Assembly: GCF_014873915.1 (NCBI RefSeq)
Contig: NZ_JADBEJ010000006.1
Coordinates: 1-64,000, forward strand
Length of the DNA: 64,000 nucleotides
From: Amycolatopsis roodepoortensis
GTDB taxonomy: Bacteria > Actinomycetota > Actinomycetes > Mycobacteriales > Pseudonocardiaceae
Direction: 5' to 3'
Positions within the stretch are counted from its first letter, which is position 1, and every line of letters starts with the position of its first letter. The notes beneath the pieces were generated by a model, which worked only from the letters and a program-made list of their open reading frames with translations, did not search any database and was not told where the DNA came from. The position numbers were made by a program, and so were the translations under genes. Positions 23,301-31,588 of the stretch are shown here, piece by piece.

Positions 23301-25179
23301 CCACCGCGGCCCGGACGCCTTCGCCGACGCCGAAACCTGGGTGCAGCAGGCTCTCCCCGCGTATGCCGACGAGATCCTTCTCGACCCGGCGTGGCCTGCG
23401 CTCGCCGAGGTCCTGCACCAGGTGCGCGACACCGGCGCCGGCCCCGTCGACGTCCTCGCCCGACGAGCCGCCCAGCGCCCCTTCGACGACCCCGCCGACC
23501 CGGCCCACTCCATCGCGCAGGTCCTGCACCACCGCCTCGAACCCGACCTCCCCGCCGCCACAGCAAGCGCCGTCGTCGACGGGGCGGGGGAGCGGCCGGC
23601 GCTGCTGCCCGGCTGGATCCCCGCGCCCCCGCCGGTCGACCCGACCGCGCCCCGCGAGCTCGCCGACCTGCAGGAGTGGCTGGCCGAGAAGGCACGCGAC
23701 CTCACCGACCGCGTCCGCCACCTCGGCGAGCAGACCGCCGAGAACCCGCCGGCCTGGGCCGCGCACCTCGGACCGGTCCCGCTCGACCCCCTCGACCGCG
23801 AAACCTGGATCCACCGCGCCGGACAGGTCGCCGCCTACCGCGAACGCTTCGGCGTCCCCGACGACGACCCCGAACTGCTCCCGCACACCACCGCCGACAC
23901 CGCCCGCGACTGGGTCGCCCGCCACCTCACCGCCACCGAGCACACCCCGCTCGCCGACGACCCCGCCGACGTCGACGGCCACGCCCTGACCGCCGCCGAG
24001 CGAGCCGGACTCGACCAGGAGACCGTCGAGGAACCGGTCGAGGCCATGTGGGAGCGGATGGACCGCTGGCGCGCCGAGCACGAAACCAGCTACCCCGCCG
24101 AGAACACCGAGATCGCCGAGCCCGCCCTGAGCAGCGGAGCCGAGCTCCTCCTGCGGATCCGCTACACCGGCCTACAGATGGGGCTGACCGGCGCGCACAT
24201 CGCCGGGGACACCGACCGGGAACAGGAGTTACTGGCGCAGCGGGAGGACTTCATCGCCGCCCACCCCGAGCTCGTCGAGCGGATCGAGGCCGAGAAGCTC
24301 CAGAAGATGCAGCAGGAGCGGGAGTGGAAGGACGCCTGGCGGGAACGTCCGCACAGCACCCTCTCCGGCGACGACCTCGCCGCGGCGATCGCCCGCGAAC
24401 AACGCCGCATCGAGAAGGCCACCCAGGCCCGCCAGATCCTCGCCCGCCGCCTCACCGACCTCGAACCCCAGGTCGCCGCCGGTGCAGGGCCGCGAGTGCG
24501 GGACCTCGACGCCCGCGTCACCGCCCTGACCGCCCGCGCCGAACTGGCCACCCAGTACGACGGCCTCGCCCGCGAACACCAGAACGCCGCGACCGAAGCC
24601 CGCATCGCGACCGCGAACGCCAACGACCGCGCACGGAAAGCCGACCAGCTCACCCGCTGGGACACCCTCCGCCACCCCGGCCTGCGCGGCCGGCTGACCG
24701 AGGAAGCCGCCGACCTGCGCGAAGCCGCCGCCCAAGCTGACGCTGTCGCAGGCGACCTCCGCACCCGCATGAACGCCCTCACCCAGCAAGACGACGACCC
24801 CGGCAGCCTCCACCGCGCTCGCGCCGAAGCCCGTCTCGCCGTCGACAACCACGACCGGGACCGCCAGACCGCCCAGGCCGCCGATCAGCGCGACGTCGAC
24901 GACCTCCATCGCCAAACCGACCGGGCCAGCCACATCGTCGACAACGCCGGCACCACCCTCGGCGAACTCCGCGACGAAGCCGACCTCCGCACCCGCATGC
25001 CCGAGAACCAGCACGACGCCGAAGACCGCTACCGCAGCACCGAACGCGAGCTGCAGGCCGAACGCGCGCTCCGGGCCGCCCAACAACGCACCGCCCGCCA
25101 GGACGAGCGCTACGACCCGCACCGCTACGACCAGCACTACGGACAAGACCGCGGCCACGGCATGGGAATGGGCCGGTAG
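20311..25179 (+). CDS. traA: MobF conjugative relaxase-helicase (TraA/TrwC type)
   Basis: This 1622-residue protein has an N-terminal relaxase domain with Tyr residues (YTYLTDQV near 14; ADYYLASGTPPGQW near 36). The metal-binding three-His motif is near 251-265 (QHRDSRCGDPNLHTH). A superfamily 1 helicase follows, with Walker A IGPPGAGKST near 588, Walker B MVLVDEAGM near 656 and TVHRSQGLTVD near 885. Residues from about 1300 on form long charged coiled coils. It would nick oriT, stay on the 5' end and unwind the strand for transfer. The ATG at 20311 fits, with GGGTTGGGGG upstream. The origin of transfer is likely within a few hundred bases, possibly 20105-20310, but I could not place it. Confidence 0.92.
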   Translation: MTMTCHVLHAGDGYTYLTDQVASFDMEREPGQSLADYYLASGTPPGQWAGSGISDLGMSGQVTEEHMRALFGEGLHPDADAMVARWIDAGMPYAKAIDRARLGRRFAPPKGGKSPLGVAVQEGYDRFAVIHDRRPSVAERREIKEKIAAEMLSGPGGTPPEPAVVRRFLVDELGKADQPVTGFDLVFTPPKSASVLWGLGKPDVAQAIEEVHEQAWRTALAYGEREAAFTRIGAGGVGQIDTNGFVAVAFQHRDSRCGDPNLHTHVVVANRVLGVDGKWRTLDSRQVHRVAVSMSETYNAAVEHGLTERLGVAWQNVPKPDGKRPVREIAGVPDELITGFSSRRNQVEKNYERLIGEYVKAYGHTPSRSVQMRLAQQATLEDRPEKATAGTTLGEQRDAWRAAAQGMLPGQDLDRTLAATMGRAAAAAEPVEVGQLAATVVDIVSQHRSTWSVYHVRSEAIRQLKPHRFATAADRERVTEEVVATALGTESIELSVALTPPPKLLQRADGESIYQRHGATRYTSTEILDAEQRLLDAARTQAGPVVAARDVHAAIAAHEARTGRALDPGQRQLVEQFVTCGKALAVGIGPPGAGKSTAMRAVRTAWETTGGRIIGLAPSAASAQVLGTELGVAADTMHRLVTLHAHGREIDLRAGDMVLVDEAGMGGTRTLDAVRAIAAERGAVIRLVGDYRQLAAVEAGGALRLIHHDHGGTELTRLHRFRDPAEATAVLQLRVGDKAAVGFYSGRGRLHGGTRTAVLDQLYADWNTDTTLGRASIMMSDSTEVVRELSGRAQTDRRATGEVEPGGVRLRDGTSAGVGDRIVTRHNQRRLALGPTDYVKNGDLWDVTARHDDGSLTVRHVRHRGEITLPAPYVATQVELGYAATVHRSQGLTVDVSRGYLTPIAVREAALVALSRGTEENHAYLDTDTILDRGEPETLPGELFYRHRNDDPAAAAMTAILRREGAELSATEHLRAALEEPFRLDVAVPAYLHALDVHRGPDAFADAETWVQQALPAYADEILLDPAWPALAEVLHQVRDTGAGPVDVLARRAAQRPFDDPADPAHSIAQVLHHRLEPDLPAATASAVVDGAGERPALLPGWIPAPPPVDPTAPRELADLQEWLAEKARDLTDRVRHLGEQTAENPPAWAAHLGPVPLDPLDRETWIHRAGQVAAYRERFGVPDDDPELLPHTTADTARDWVARHLTATEHTPLADDPADVDGHALTAAERAGLDQETVEEPVEAMWERMDRWRAEHETSYPAENTEIAEPALSSGAELLLRIRYTGLQMGLTGAHIAGDTDREQELLAQREDFIAAHPELVERIEAEKLQKMQQEREWKDAWRERPHSTLSGDDLAAAIAREQRRIEKATQARQILARRLTDLEPQVAAGAGPRVRDLDARVTALTARAELATQYDGLAREHQNAATEARIATANANDRARKADQLTRWDTLRHPGLRGRLTEEAADLREAAAQADAVAGDLRTRMNALTQQDDDPGSLHRARAEARLAVDNHDRDRQTAQAADQRDVDDLHRQTDRASHIVDNAGTTLGELRDEADLRTRMPENQHDAEDRYRSTERELQAERALRAAQQRTARQDERYDPHRYDQHYGQDRGHGMGMGR

Positions 25180-25466
25180 ACCCAGCGCTGTCGAAGCCAA
25201 GTAGCACACCAGATCGACCGTGATACTTCGTCGATCTCAGGTATCACAATCGGTCTGGCGGAAGAGTCCCGAGCCGGGATCGAGGACTACGCCACTGACC
25301 CCGCCGATCAGGGGGCCGCTGCGCCTGGTCCTCCGAGTACCGCCCAGGTGGATCCCCTGTGACAAGGCTTTCCGCAGCGCATACCGCTGCTGGAGGATCC
25401 AGCGGTTACCCAGACTCGCTTGCCAAAAGGGAAGAGTTGAAGATCGGGCTGCGAGTGCGGCGAGGA
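25180..25466. other. intergenic after the relaxase gene
   Basis: A 7-bp inverted repeat, GTGATAC at 25220-25226 with GTATCAC at 25241-25247, may serve as terminator or operator. No gene recognised. Confidence 0.35.
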
Positions 25467-26309
25467 CTACTTCCTGCGCAGGGTCTCGGTGCTGAGCCAC
25501 TGGACAAGAAGGACAGCTGCGTGGACCGCGGCTTCGGCTTCGGCCTGGTCCTGATCACGGGAGTTCTTGCTCCCGCCGTGACGGGACACCTGCCCCGACC
25601 ACAGCCGCGCCATCAGTTCCACCACCGGCTCAGGCCCGCCCGGTGCCGCGTTCGCGCCGATCAGCACCGTCTCCCACTTCGCGGTGGCTTGGCGAAGATG
25701 TGCGATGACGGTTCCCAGGGTGGCCTTGTCGGTGTTGGGAAGCACGAGCGGGCACGCAACCTGTTCGACCGCGCGGATCGCTTCCCGGTACGCCGTCGTG
25801 GGGTCCGGATCCGGTCGATACGTGTGATACCAGGCCTGCTGCAGCATCTTCGCCGCTGTCGGCTCCGCGGCCTGCACGGCCTCCTTGAAGCTGCCCTCCA
25901 CTGTCGGGTCGACCCGGTACGTCAACCCGCGCATGTTCTCGGCGACCTTGTACGCCGACCGTCCATAGCGGAGGAGTTGCTCCAGTTCGGTGATGTCATC
26001 CCACTCGACCACGTCGGGGTGCTCGGCCGTCAGTTGCAGGATCGCATCGATCACGACCAACAGTTCTTCGCGCGGCGCGTTGTAGAGCAAGCCGCTGTAG
26101 GTCCTATTCGCGTTGAGTGACCATCCCAGCGAGATCACTACGGCTCTGGCAAGCCTTCTGGTGACGTCGGGTGGGCCTTGCAATGCCCTGCTGACCCACT
26201 CCCGCAACGGAATTTCCAGACGGGTGGGAACACCGGCCAGCAGGACGTCGTCGAGTGGTTTCCCGGCGAGCCGGTCATCGAGCCGCTGGAAGGGCTGTGG
26301 AGCGTTCAT
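25467..26309 (-). CDS. HEPN/Abi-C-like protein
   Basis: This 280-residue, mostly helical protein starts at ATG 26309. The C-terminus reads VELMARLWSGQVSRHGG, then EAEAAVHAAVLLVQWLSTE. The 'RHG' followed by a long 'EA..AVH.A..LV.WL' helix is the pattern of Abi-C/HEPN-type domains found in abortive-infection proteins, which are often RNases. The N-terminal part (IPLREWVSRALQGPPDV, LLYNAPREELLVVIDAIL) is unassigned. It follows a NERD-domain gene by 59 bp on the same strand, so the pair may be a defence unit. Confidence 0.55.
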   Translation of the reverse strand: MNAPQPFQRLDDRLAGKPLDDVLLAGVPTRLEIPLREWVSRALQGPPDVTRRLARAVVISLGWSLNANRTYSGLLYNAPREELLVVIDAILQLTAEHPDVVEWDDITELEQLLRYGRSAYKVAENMRGLTYRVDPTVEGSFKEAVQAAEPTAAKMLQQAWYHTYRPDPDPTTAYREAIRAVEQVACPLVLPNTDKATLGTVIAHLRQATAKWETVLIGANAAPGGPEPVVELMARLWSGQVSRHGGSKNSRDQDQAEAEAAVHAAVLLVQWLSTETLRRK

Positions 26310-26368
26310 CGGCGCACGGTACCCGTCACCACCGACAAGATCGGCACGCTGAACAAGGGGCTGCAAGC

Positions 26369-27388
26369 TCAGCGACCGGCGAACATCTGGTCGACGAGGA
26401 TCGCGGCGGTGATGCCGATCGTGAAGATCAGGGTGAGCACGATCAGCAGCCCCCAGGGGATCCGCCGACGTCGCGCCGGCCGCGCGGTCGGCACGGGCGC
26501 AGGCCTCGCCGCCGGGTATGCGGGCTGTCGCCGTGGCGCGGCGGGCCGCGGTTGCGGAGCCCGTGGTGTGGTCGGGGTGATCGGGTCGAAGACGAAGTCC
26601 GGCGGCGGTTTCGCTGGCAGTCCGGGGGAGCGAGACCAGGTGTTCGTCGACGTCGAGGCGGTCCTGGCCGGGGAGCCCGCTCGGGTCCGTGCCGGTGGCG
26701 GGCTGGCGGTGCGGGGCGGTGGCACCGGGGGCGGAACTGGCGCCAGTGGCTGGTCGAGGAAGCCTTCGGCGAGCAGCTCGGTGCGCTCCGGAGCGAGATG
26801 GTCCAGCGCCAGGACGCGGCAGGCGGCCAGGACCGCGTCGGCGGTCCAGCTGCTGGTGTGGCTGGTGATCCGGCGCATCACGCGCCGGAGATCTTTCTGG
26901 GTGGCGAGGGTGACGTGGATGCCGAGCCCGGCCCGGCTGGTGTCGCCGAGCTGGAGGCCGCGGTCGTGTGGGGCGAGCACGACCAGGCCGGTGACGAACG
27001 TGCCGTCGGCACCGCCGATTCCGGCGAGCGCCGCCTTCGCCGCGTACACGCCGGCCTTGACCTGATCGCCCGGGGTGAGCCCGGTGAGGGTGTGTACAGC
27101 GGCCGGTTCGTCGTCGACGGTCCACGGCCCGTTCGGCGGCACGGTGAGCGTGCCCGGCTGCGGGCGGACGAAGCCCTTCACCTCGAGGACGATCAGCCCG
27201 GCCGGGGTGAAGATCAGCCCATCGACCTGCCGAACCGCCGTCTTCTCCGGCACGTTCACGTTTACCAACGCCAGTCCGGGCAAGTGGTACTCACCCGTCC
27301 AGGACGACAGCAGCGTCACGACGCGTTCCTCCGCGCCGGACAAGCCGTGCGCTGTGGCGCCGGTGCCGCGCTGAATCCGCACCAGCAC
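26369..27388 (-). CDS. NERD-domain membrane protein
   Basis: This roughly 339-residue protein carries a nuclease-related domain over residues about 15-200: GLSGAEERVVTLLSSW, then VRQVDGLIFTPAGLIVLEV with the Asp and Glu-x-Lys of the core, then GDQVKAGVYAAKAAL. It then has a long Pro/Arg-rich linker and a single C-terminal membrane span (RRIPWGLLIVLTLIFTIG). NERD folds resemble restriction endonucleases and occur in DNA-processing and defence proteins. GTG start chosen where the NERD domain begins. It is paired with the HEPN-like gene. Confidence 0.75.
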   Translation of the reverse strand: MLVRIQRGTGATAHGLSGAEERVVTLLSSWTGEYHLPGLALVNVNVPEKTAVRQVDGLIFTPAGLIVLEVKGFVRPQPGTLTVPPNGPWTVDDEPAAVHTLTGLTPGDQVKAGVYAAKAALAGIGGADGTFVTGLVVLAPHDRGLQLGDTSRAGLGIHVTLATQKDLRRVMRRITSHTSSWTADAVLAACRVLALDHLAPERTELLAEGFLDQPLAPVPPPVPPPRTASPPPARTRAGSPARTASTSTNTWSRSPGLPAKPPPDFVFDPITPTTPRAPQPRPAAPRRQPAYPAARPAPVPTARPARRRRIPWGLLIVLTLIFTIGITAAILVDQMFAGR

Positions 27389-27843
27389 CGTCGATCCCCC
27401 TCCTCGGTCACCGTGTGACACGACCCCGATCCCTCGTGTGATCGACGGTACGAGGCGGAGCAGAGCGGATCTGCACCCGAACGGGTGGCCCTCCGGCAGG
27501 CGGCCGCCTATCCGCCGATGCGTACTGCCCGGCGGGTAGAGGGAGCGTCCGCTGGACGCCGTCATGGCGCCGCTCGCCGCTTCGCTACGCCACGCCGCGG
27601 AAAGATCCACAGTGATCCGGGCGTGTCGTCACCCAGGTAGCGCAACGTTCGTCCTCGCTCTGTATAAGTCCGAGTTCATCGGCGCGGATGGCCTCGCATC
27701 GTCGTGATCGGTCGGTCGTATCCGCTCGTGCCGCTGTTCGCGGTTCCCGTACCGGCCGCCGATGCGCACCGCGAGACCAGGGTGAATGTGATGGCGGCGG
27801 CTCTAGATTCTTGCGTGACGCCTGTGGGAGGGCCGGTGTGTGA

Positions 27844-27873
27844 ACGTCCCCGGGGTTCCAGCCCCGGGGACGT
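27844..27873. repeat. strong hairpin A
   Basis: ACGTCCCCGGGG at 27844-27855 pairs perfectly with its complement at 27862-27873 around a 6-nt loop. It lies in the leader of the small membrane protein gene at 27981, 31 bp before hairpin B. Confidence 0.7.
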
Positions 27874-27904
27874 CGTCGTCCCTCTTCCCGGCGTCATCGT
27901 GTAC

Positions 27905-27955
27905 GGCCTGCCCGGCCGGTCAACGGCCGTGGAAAGCGTGCCGGCCGGGCAGGCC
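27905..27955. repeat. strong hairpin B
   Basis: GGCCTGCCCGGCCGG at 27905-27919 pairs perfectly with its complement at 27941-27955 around a 21-nt loop. It ends 25 bp before the GTG start at 27981, so it could affect ribosome access or attenuate transcription. Confidence 0.7.
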
Positions 27956-27980
27956 CCCGACATCGAGAAGAGGAACGACT

Positions 27981-28322
27981 GTGAGGTTACGTCCGCGCAA
28001 GAAGCGGATTCCAGCATCCAACGGCGACCCGTCCCCTGTGCGCGACCGGCGGCAGGATCTGCAGAACGAAGATCAACAACGGTCCGGAAATCACCCTGTC
28101 GGACCGGACGAGCGGTGCGGTGAGCGGCATGGTCTTCTCACCCTGGCCGATCGGATTCTGACCAGCGGGACGGTAGCCCGGCGCGCGGTCGCCGTCACCG
28201 CGGCGATCACCGTGCTGGCGACCGGCTCGATGCTCGCGATCGGAATCGCCCGCATCGACATCGGCCCGATCCACATCACCGTCCGCGAGAACCCAGCCCG
28301 GCCGCTGGCCCACGACGGGTAA
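27981..28322 (+). CDS. small membrane-anchored protein
   Basis: This 113-residue protein starts with GTG, with GAAGAGGA about 10 bp upstream. The first 65 residues are polar and basic. One hydrophobic span follows (AVAVTAAITVLATGSMLAIG, near 72-91), with a short outside tail (IDIGPIHITVRENPARPL). No family recognised. It is preceded by two strong hairpins. Confidence 0.55.
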   Translation: MRLRPRKKRIPASNGDPSPVRDRRQDLQNEDQQRSGNHPVGPDERCGERHGLLTLADRILTSGTVARRAVAVTAAITVLATGSMLAIGIARIDIGPIHITVRENPARPLAHDG

Positions 28323-28409
28323 ACGCCCGGCGGGCCGCCGCCCGCATCCGACGTCGACACGGCATGATCCCCTTCGCCCGGCACCTTGCCGGGCGGGTGG
28401 GCGCACCTC

Positions 28410-28441
28410 GAGGGCCAGGCCGAAACTCCGGCCTGGCCCTC
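28410..28441. terminator. bidirectional terminator candidate
   Basis: GAGGGCCAGGCCG at 28410-28422 pairs perfectly with its complement at 28429-28441 around a 6-nt loop, between the converging genes ending at 28322 and 28528. Confidence 0.65.
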
Positions 28442-28527
28442 GGGCTACCCGTCTCTTTGCGTTCGGCGTCCATATGTCGTGCGCAACCTGCGTGCTCTGC
28501 CCGATCTTCACGATCGAAGGCTCCGGA

Positions 28528-28872
28528 TCAGAAGAGCACGAGCTGGGTTTCGGGGTGGCGCCGCTGCTCGATGCCGCCGCATCGGGCACAGGTCACCGGG
28601 TCGGTGGTCGCCTGCAGGCCGCGCGGGTCCCAGCCGTTCAGTCCGGCTCCGCAGACGGGGAGCCAGTCGCCGGTGACCAGGTGGATCGTGCCGGACGGTG
28701 CGCGGCCGCGGGCACCGACGTGCGCGGCCGCCCACGCCTGCGGTGTCTCCGGATCGGCGGGTTCGGCGGGCCGGTGGTGGGTCAGCCGACGACGGAACGG
28801 CCCCAGCGGATCCCGCACGTCGCGAGTGAGCGGGAGCGCGAACAGCGCCGGCGGTTCCTCGGACACGGCCAT
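28528..28872 (-). CDS. hypothetical protein with Cys motifs
   Basis: This 114-residue protein starts at ATG 28872 with GGTGGAG just upstream. The C-terminus has GDWLPVCGAGLNGWDPRGL and DPVTCARCGGIEQRRHP, a zinc-ribbon-like arrangement of three Cys. A Trp/His-rich region (AWAAAHVGARGRAPSGTIH) precedes it. It resembles small actinomycete proteins of unknown role. Confidence 0.5.
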   Translation of the reverse strand: MAVSEEPPALFALPLTRDVRDPLGPFRRRLTHHRPAEPADPETPQAWAAAHVGARGRAPSGTIHLVTGDWLPVCGAGLNGWDPRGLQATTDPVTCARCGGIEQRRHPETQLVLF

Positions 28873-28990
28873 GATCTCCACCGTCGCAGCCCCGCTCGGT
28901 GGGAACCAGCGGCCGAGCGGGCGAATCGGGCAGCGCCGACCGCACGATCGGCGACTTTCCATGGATCGCGGTCGCTGACACTCTCGGACG

Positions 28991-29347
28991 ATGAGGACTT
29001 CTGCTAGAGCCCTGATAGCCACGCTGGTCATGGCCGCCGCGCTGGTCGGATTTCCCGCTGCCAGCCACGCGGGCACCGTCGGCGTCCCCGGTGTGAACGT
29101 CTCCCTGTATCCCAGGTCCAACGCGATCATCGTGTTCGACACGTTGTGCGATGACGACAGCGTCTACGGATTCTGGAAGACCGATGGCGGAGCCGAGATC
29201 AGGATCAACAACAAGGGCGGCTGCGGCACCGCCGTGCCCGCGAACGTCCCGATCGGCGACGGCACCTACGTCTCCTACAAGGCGTGCGTGGACCGGAGCT
29301 GGCCCACGAGCGACCTCTGCTCCGGCTGGAACAGGGAAAAGATCTGA
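28991..29347 (+). CDS. secreted small protein
   Basis: This 118-residue protein has a clear signal peptide (MRTSARALIATLVMAAALVG, then FPAASHAG with cleavage after SHA). The mature part of about 90 residues holds four Cys (LCDDDS, GGCGT, KACVD, DLCSG), probably two disulfides. No enzyme motif seen. Function unknown, acting outside the cell. Confidence 0.65.
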   Translation: MRTSARALIATLVMAAALVGFPAASHAGTVGVPGVNVSLYPRSNAIIVFDTLCDDDSVYGFWKTDGGAEIRINNKGGCGTAVPANVPIGDGTYVSYKACVDRSWPTSDLCSGWNREKI

Positions 29348-29427
29348 TCAGCCCTGAGGTGCGTCGAGCCGAGGCGCGGCAGAAGGGCGTCGGCCGGGCG
29401 TGAGCGACAGCGTATTCTCTCGCTCAT

Positions 29428-30063
29428 ATGTTCGACACGGTGCCGCCCGAAGATCTGATCATGCGGCCGTCGCGGTCGCCGACGGCCGGTGAACGCTGTC
29501 CATGGGGCTGTGTGTTGTCCGTTGCCGGCGTCTCGGCGGGCTATTCGCACTGGTATCGCACGAGTTCGTTCGTCTGTCACGCGTGCGAGAGAGCGGGCGT
29601 CCCGGGGGCGGGGAAGTGGATCACGGTCAATCCGGACGTGACCTTCCAGCGGCGGCCGGACGAGGTGGACGGCCTGAGGATCACCCTCGTGACCCTGCCG
29701 CCGGAGAATCCCGCTGGGGTCGGGCAGATCCAGCTGATCCATCTGAGTGAGGTCTACGGCTACATCGCGTTGTCCTTGTGCCCTCTGGGGTGCCGCCGGG
29801 CGGTGGTGCAGTACCTGGAGGTGGCCGTCGAACGGCGACGTCGTGGCGTGGGCCGGGTGCTGGTCGCAGCGGCCCGCGCCCGCTGCGAGCGGTTCATGAC
29901 CACGACCGCGCCGGTGCCCGCGGATGATCCGGTGGCCGCCCGGTTCTGCGCGCAGGCCGGGCTCATCGGGCCACCACAGCCCCGGCCGTGCCGGCACCAG
30001 GCCGATGCCGGGATCGCCGGTGAGGGCTGGGAGATGGACGCGTTCCGGGCGAACCGGCCCTGA
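29428..30063 (+). CDS. GNAT-family acetyltransferase-like protein
   Basis: This 211-residue protein has the GNAT motif A near residues 130-150 (YLEVAVERRRRGVGRVLVAAA, here as LEVAVE then RRRGVGRVLV). That is the acetyl-CoA pyrophosphate loop R-x-x-G-x-G. The end ARFCAQAGLIG matches the usual GNAT C-terminal strand. The N-terminal 60 residues hold two Cys pairs (CPWGC, CHAC) not typical for GNATs, perhaps a zinc-binding addition. Substrate unknown. Confidence 0.65.
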   Translation: MFDTVPPEDLIMRPSRSPTAGERCPWGCVLSVAGVSAGYSHWYRTSSFVCHACERAGVPGAGKWITVNPDVTFQRRPDEVDGLRITLVTLPPENPAGVGQIQLIHLSEVYGYIALSLCPLGCRRAVVQYLEVAVERRRRGVGRVLVAAARARCERFMTTTAPVPADDPVAARFCAQAGLIGPPQPRPCRHQADAGIAGEGWEMDAFRANRP

Positions 30064-30264
30064 CTACCTGCCGACCTTGACCACCGTGGCGCCCCGCTGT
30101 TCGTGGCTCTGCCAGTACGCCGCCCCGCCCTGTCCCAGCAGCTCGAGGCAGCCATCGCACAGCACGTGCGGCTTCTCGATCGGCTTCTTCCCGCACTTGA
30201 AGCACAGCCGCTGCTCGGTGTCGTTCTCCTCCACGACGCGGATCGTAGGCCGGGCCACCGACAC
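30064..30264 (-). CDS. zinc-ribbon protein, 66 residues
   Basis: Two pairs, CFKCGKKP and CDGCLELL, form a zinc ribbon. The short C-terminal tail (AAYWQSHEQRGATVV) is unassigned. It ends where the convergent GNAT gene ends. The role cannot be told. Confidence 0.6.
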   Translation of the reverse strand: MSVARPTIRVVEENDTEQRLCFKCGKKPIEKPHVLCDGCLELLGQGGAAYWQSHEQRGATVVKVGR

Positions 30265-30322
30265 ATCCGCGCAGGAACACGATCACCGCGATCGGGTTCA
30301 CAACACCCCGCTGGCAGGTCGT

Positions 30323-30982
30323 CTAGCCGCCCGTCAGGGTTCGACGCCGGTAGGCGGTGGTCGTGTCGCAGCCTGCGTTGGTGACGACGAAACGATCCTG
30401 GCCCAGTTCGGCGGCGATCTCGGCCAGGTCGGGGAGCTGGTCGGCGTCGTCGGCGTGGACGAGCAGGCCGGGTTCGTGCCACCACTGCGGTTCGCCGTCG
30501 TGCCCGATCCGCACCGAGCACAGCCGGACCGGCCAGGCCCGGACCCCGAGGACGTCGTCGACGAGCTGACGGCGGGTCGGGCGAGCTGGGTGCACCGGGG
30601 CGTCCTGGGCGTAGCCGCGGCGCAGGCCGAGCGGGATCACGACCTCCGGCAGCGGCGCCGGCGGGCGGCGGCGCCAGCCGGTCGCCGCGACGAGCATGTC
30701 CACCAGGCCCTCAAGGGCCGCAACGGCTGCTGTCCCGAAAAGCACGCTGGGATCGCGCAGCAGGACCAGGTCGGTGACGTCGCCGTCGCTGCCCCGCACC
30801 ACGGCCGTGATCGGCAGGCCGCGCAGCCGCGCGGCGGTTTCCAGCGCGTGGCACACCCAGTCGTAGGGATCCAAGGGAACCTGCAGACGGCAGTACCAGG
30901 CGCCCGGCGCGGCCGCCGACACCATATAGGGCTCCGTCCTGGTCGAGTGGGTCGCCGAGATGGTGGTCAGGCTCTTCATCAT
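30323..30982 (-). CDS. hypothetical protein
   Basis: This roughly 219-residue protein has a protein-like core (AWYCRLQVPLDPYDWVCHAL, here cited in part; later LPDLAEIAAELGQDRFVVT). It has no motif I know. The start is uncertain, and an ATG pair at 30982/30979 is chosen. It lies downstream of two minus-strand genes and probably shares their transcript. Confidence 0.45.
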   Translation of the reverse strand: MMKSLTTISATHSTRTEPYMVSAAAPGAWYCRLQVPLDPYDWVCHALETAARLRGLPITAVVRGSDGDVTDLVLLRDPSVLFGTAAVAALEGLVDMLVAATGWRRRPPAPLPEVVIPLGLRRGYAQDAPVHPARPTRRQLVDDVLGVRAWPVRLCSVRIGHDGEPQWWHEPGLLVHADDADQLPDLAEIAAELGQDRFVVTNAGCDTTTAYRRRTLTGG

Positions 30983-31043
30983 CGGCACGTCCGCACCGGC
31001 ATTCCACGACAGAAACTGGACAACACCAGGACACGCAAGGTGC

Positions 31044-31352
31044 TCAGGCCGCGGTGGGCGGGTGCCAGCCAGAGGTGCGGCCGCGGTGCTGCTGGAGATG
31101 CCGGACGTGGTCATACGGCACGGACCACGTCTCGTCCGGCAACCACGCGGGCGCTCCGACCCAGTGGTTGGTGATCTCCTCGGCGAGCGTCGGCAGCTGC
31201 AGCGGGCGCGGCCGGTTCTCCCAGAGCTCGCACAGTGTTTCCAGCGACACCGCGTCGGTGTAGTCCGCGCTGACGATCTCCTCGGCCCAGGCGCGCAGCA
31301 TCGGCCACATCTCCTCAGGTGCGGATTCCTGCGCGTCGGTGGCCTCGGTCAT
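31044..31352 (-). CDS. hypothetical protein, 102 residues
   Basis: This acidic, Trp-rich helical protein (WPMLRAWAEEIVSADYTDA, WLPDETWSVPYDHVRHL) has an ATG overlapping the stop of a short upstream frame (ATGA at 31349-31352). No family recognised. Confidence 0.55.
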   Translation of the reverse strand: MTEATDAQESAPEEMWPMLRAWAEEIVSADYTDAVSLETLCELWENRPRPLQLPTLAEEITNHWVGAPAWLPDETWSVPYDHVRHLQQHRGRTSGWHPPTAA

Positions 31353-31450
31353 GCCCGAATCATCGCCAAAAGCTCTCCGAGCGTAACGAAATCGTCGAAT
31401 GTCACCGGGGCGGCTGGTGAGACCGTGACCTGCTCAACTGGAGGAAGCAC
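31349..31450 (-). CDS. possible very short upstream protein
   Basis: The frame ends in an ATGA overlap with the 102-residue gene. With a GTG start at 31450 preceded by AGAGAG it gives 33 residues (VSPAAPVTFDDFVTLGELL in part). The sequence may extend further upstream without a clear start. Supported only by the overlap and ribosome site. Confidence 0.3.
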   Translation of the reverse strand: MLPPVEQVTVSPAAPVTFDDFVTLGELLAMIRA

Positions 31451-31588
31451 CTCTCTCGTCCGGTCTGATGCTTCAGAAATCGTGAACTCAGAGCCTTTTA
31501 GGCCTTCGTAGAGCGACTCGCCTTCACGATGGACGTGCGGGGTGCCGGATGGCTTCAGCCGCGCGCACGAATCTGGCAGGCTCCAGGC

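Noticed and set aside
20896..24081. Open frame of 1061 codons on the minus strand
   Set aside because: Lies fully antisense to the relaxase gene; its composition (Gly/Val/Arg rich) is the mirror of GC-rich coding DNA and no domain is seen.
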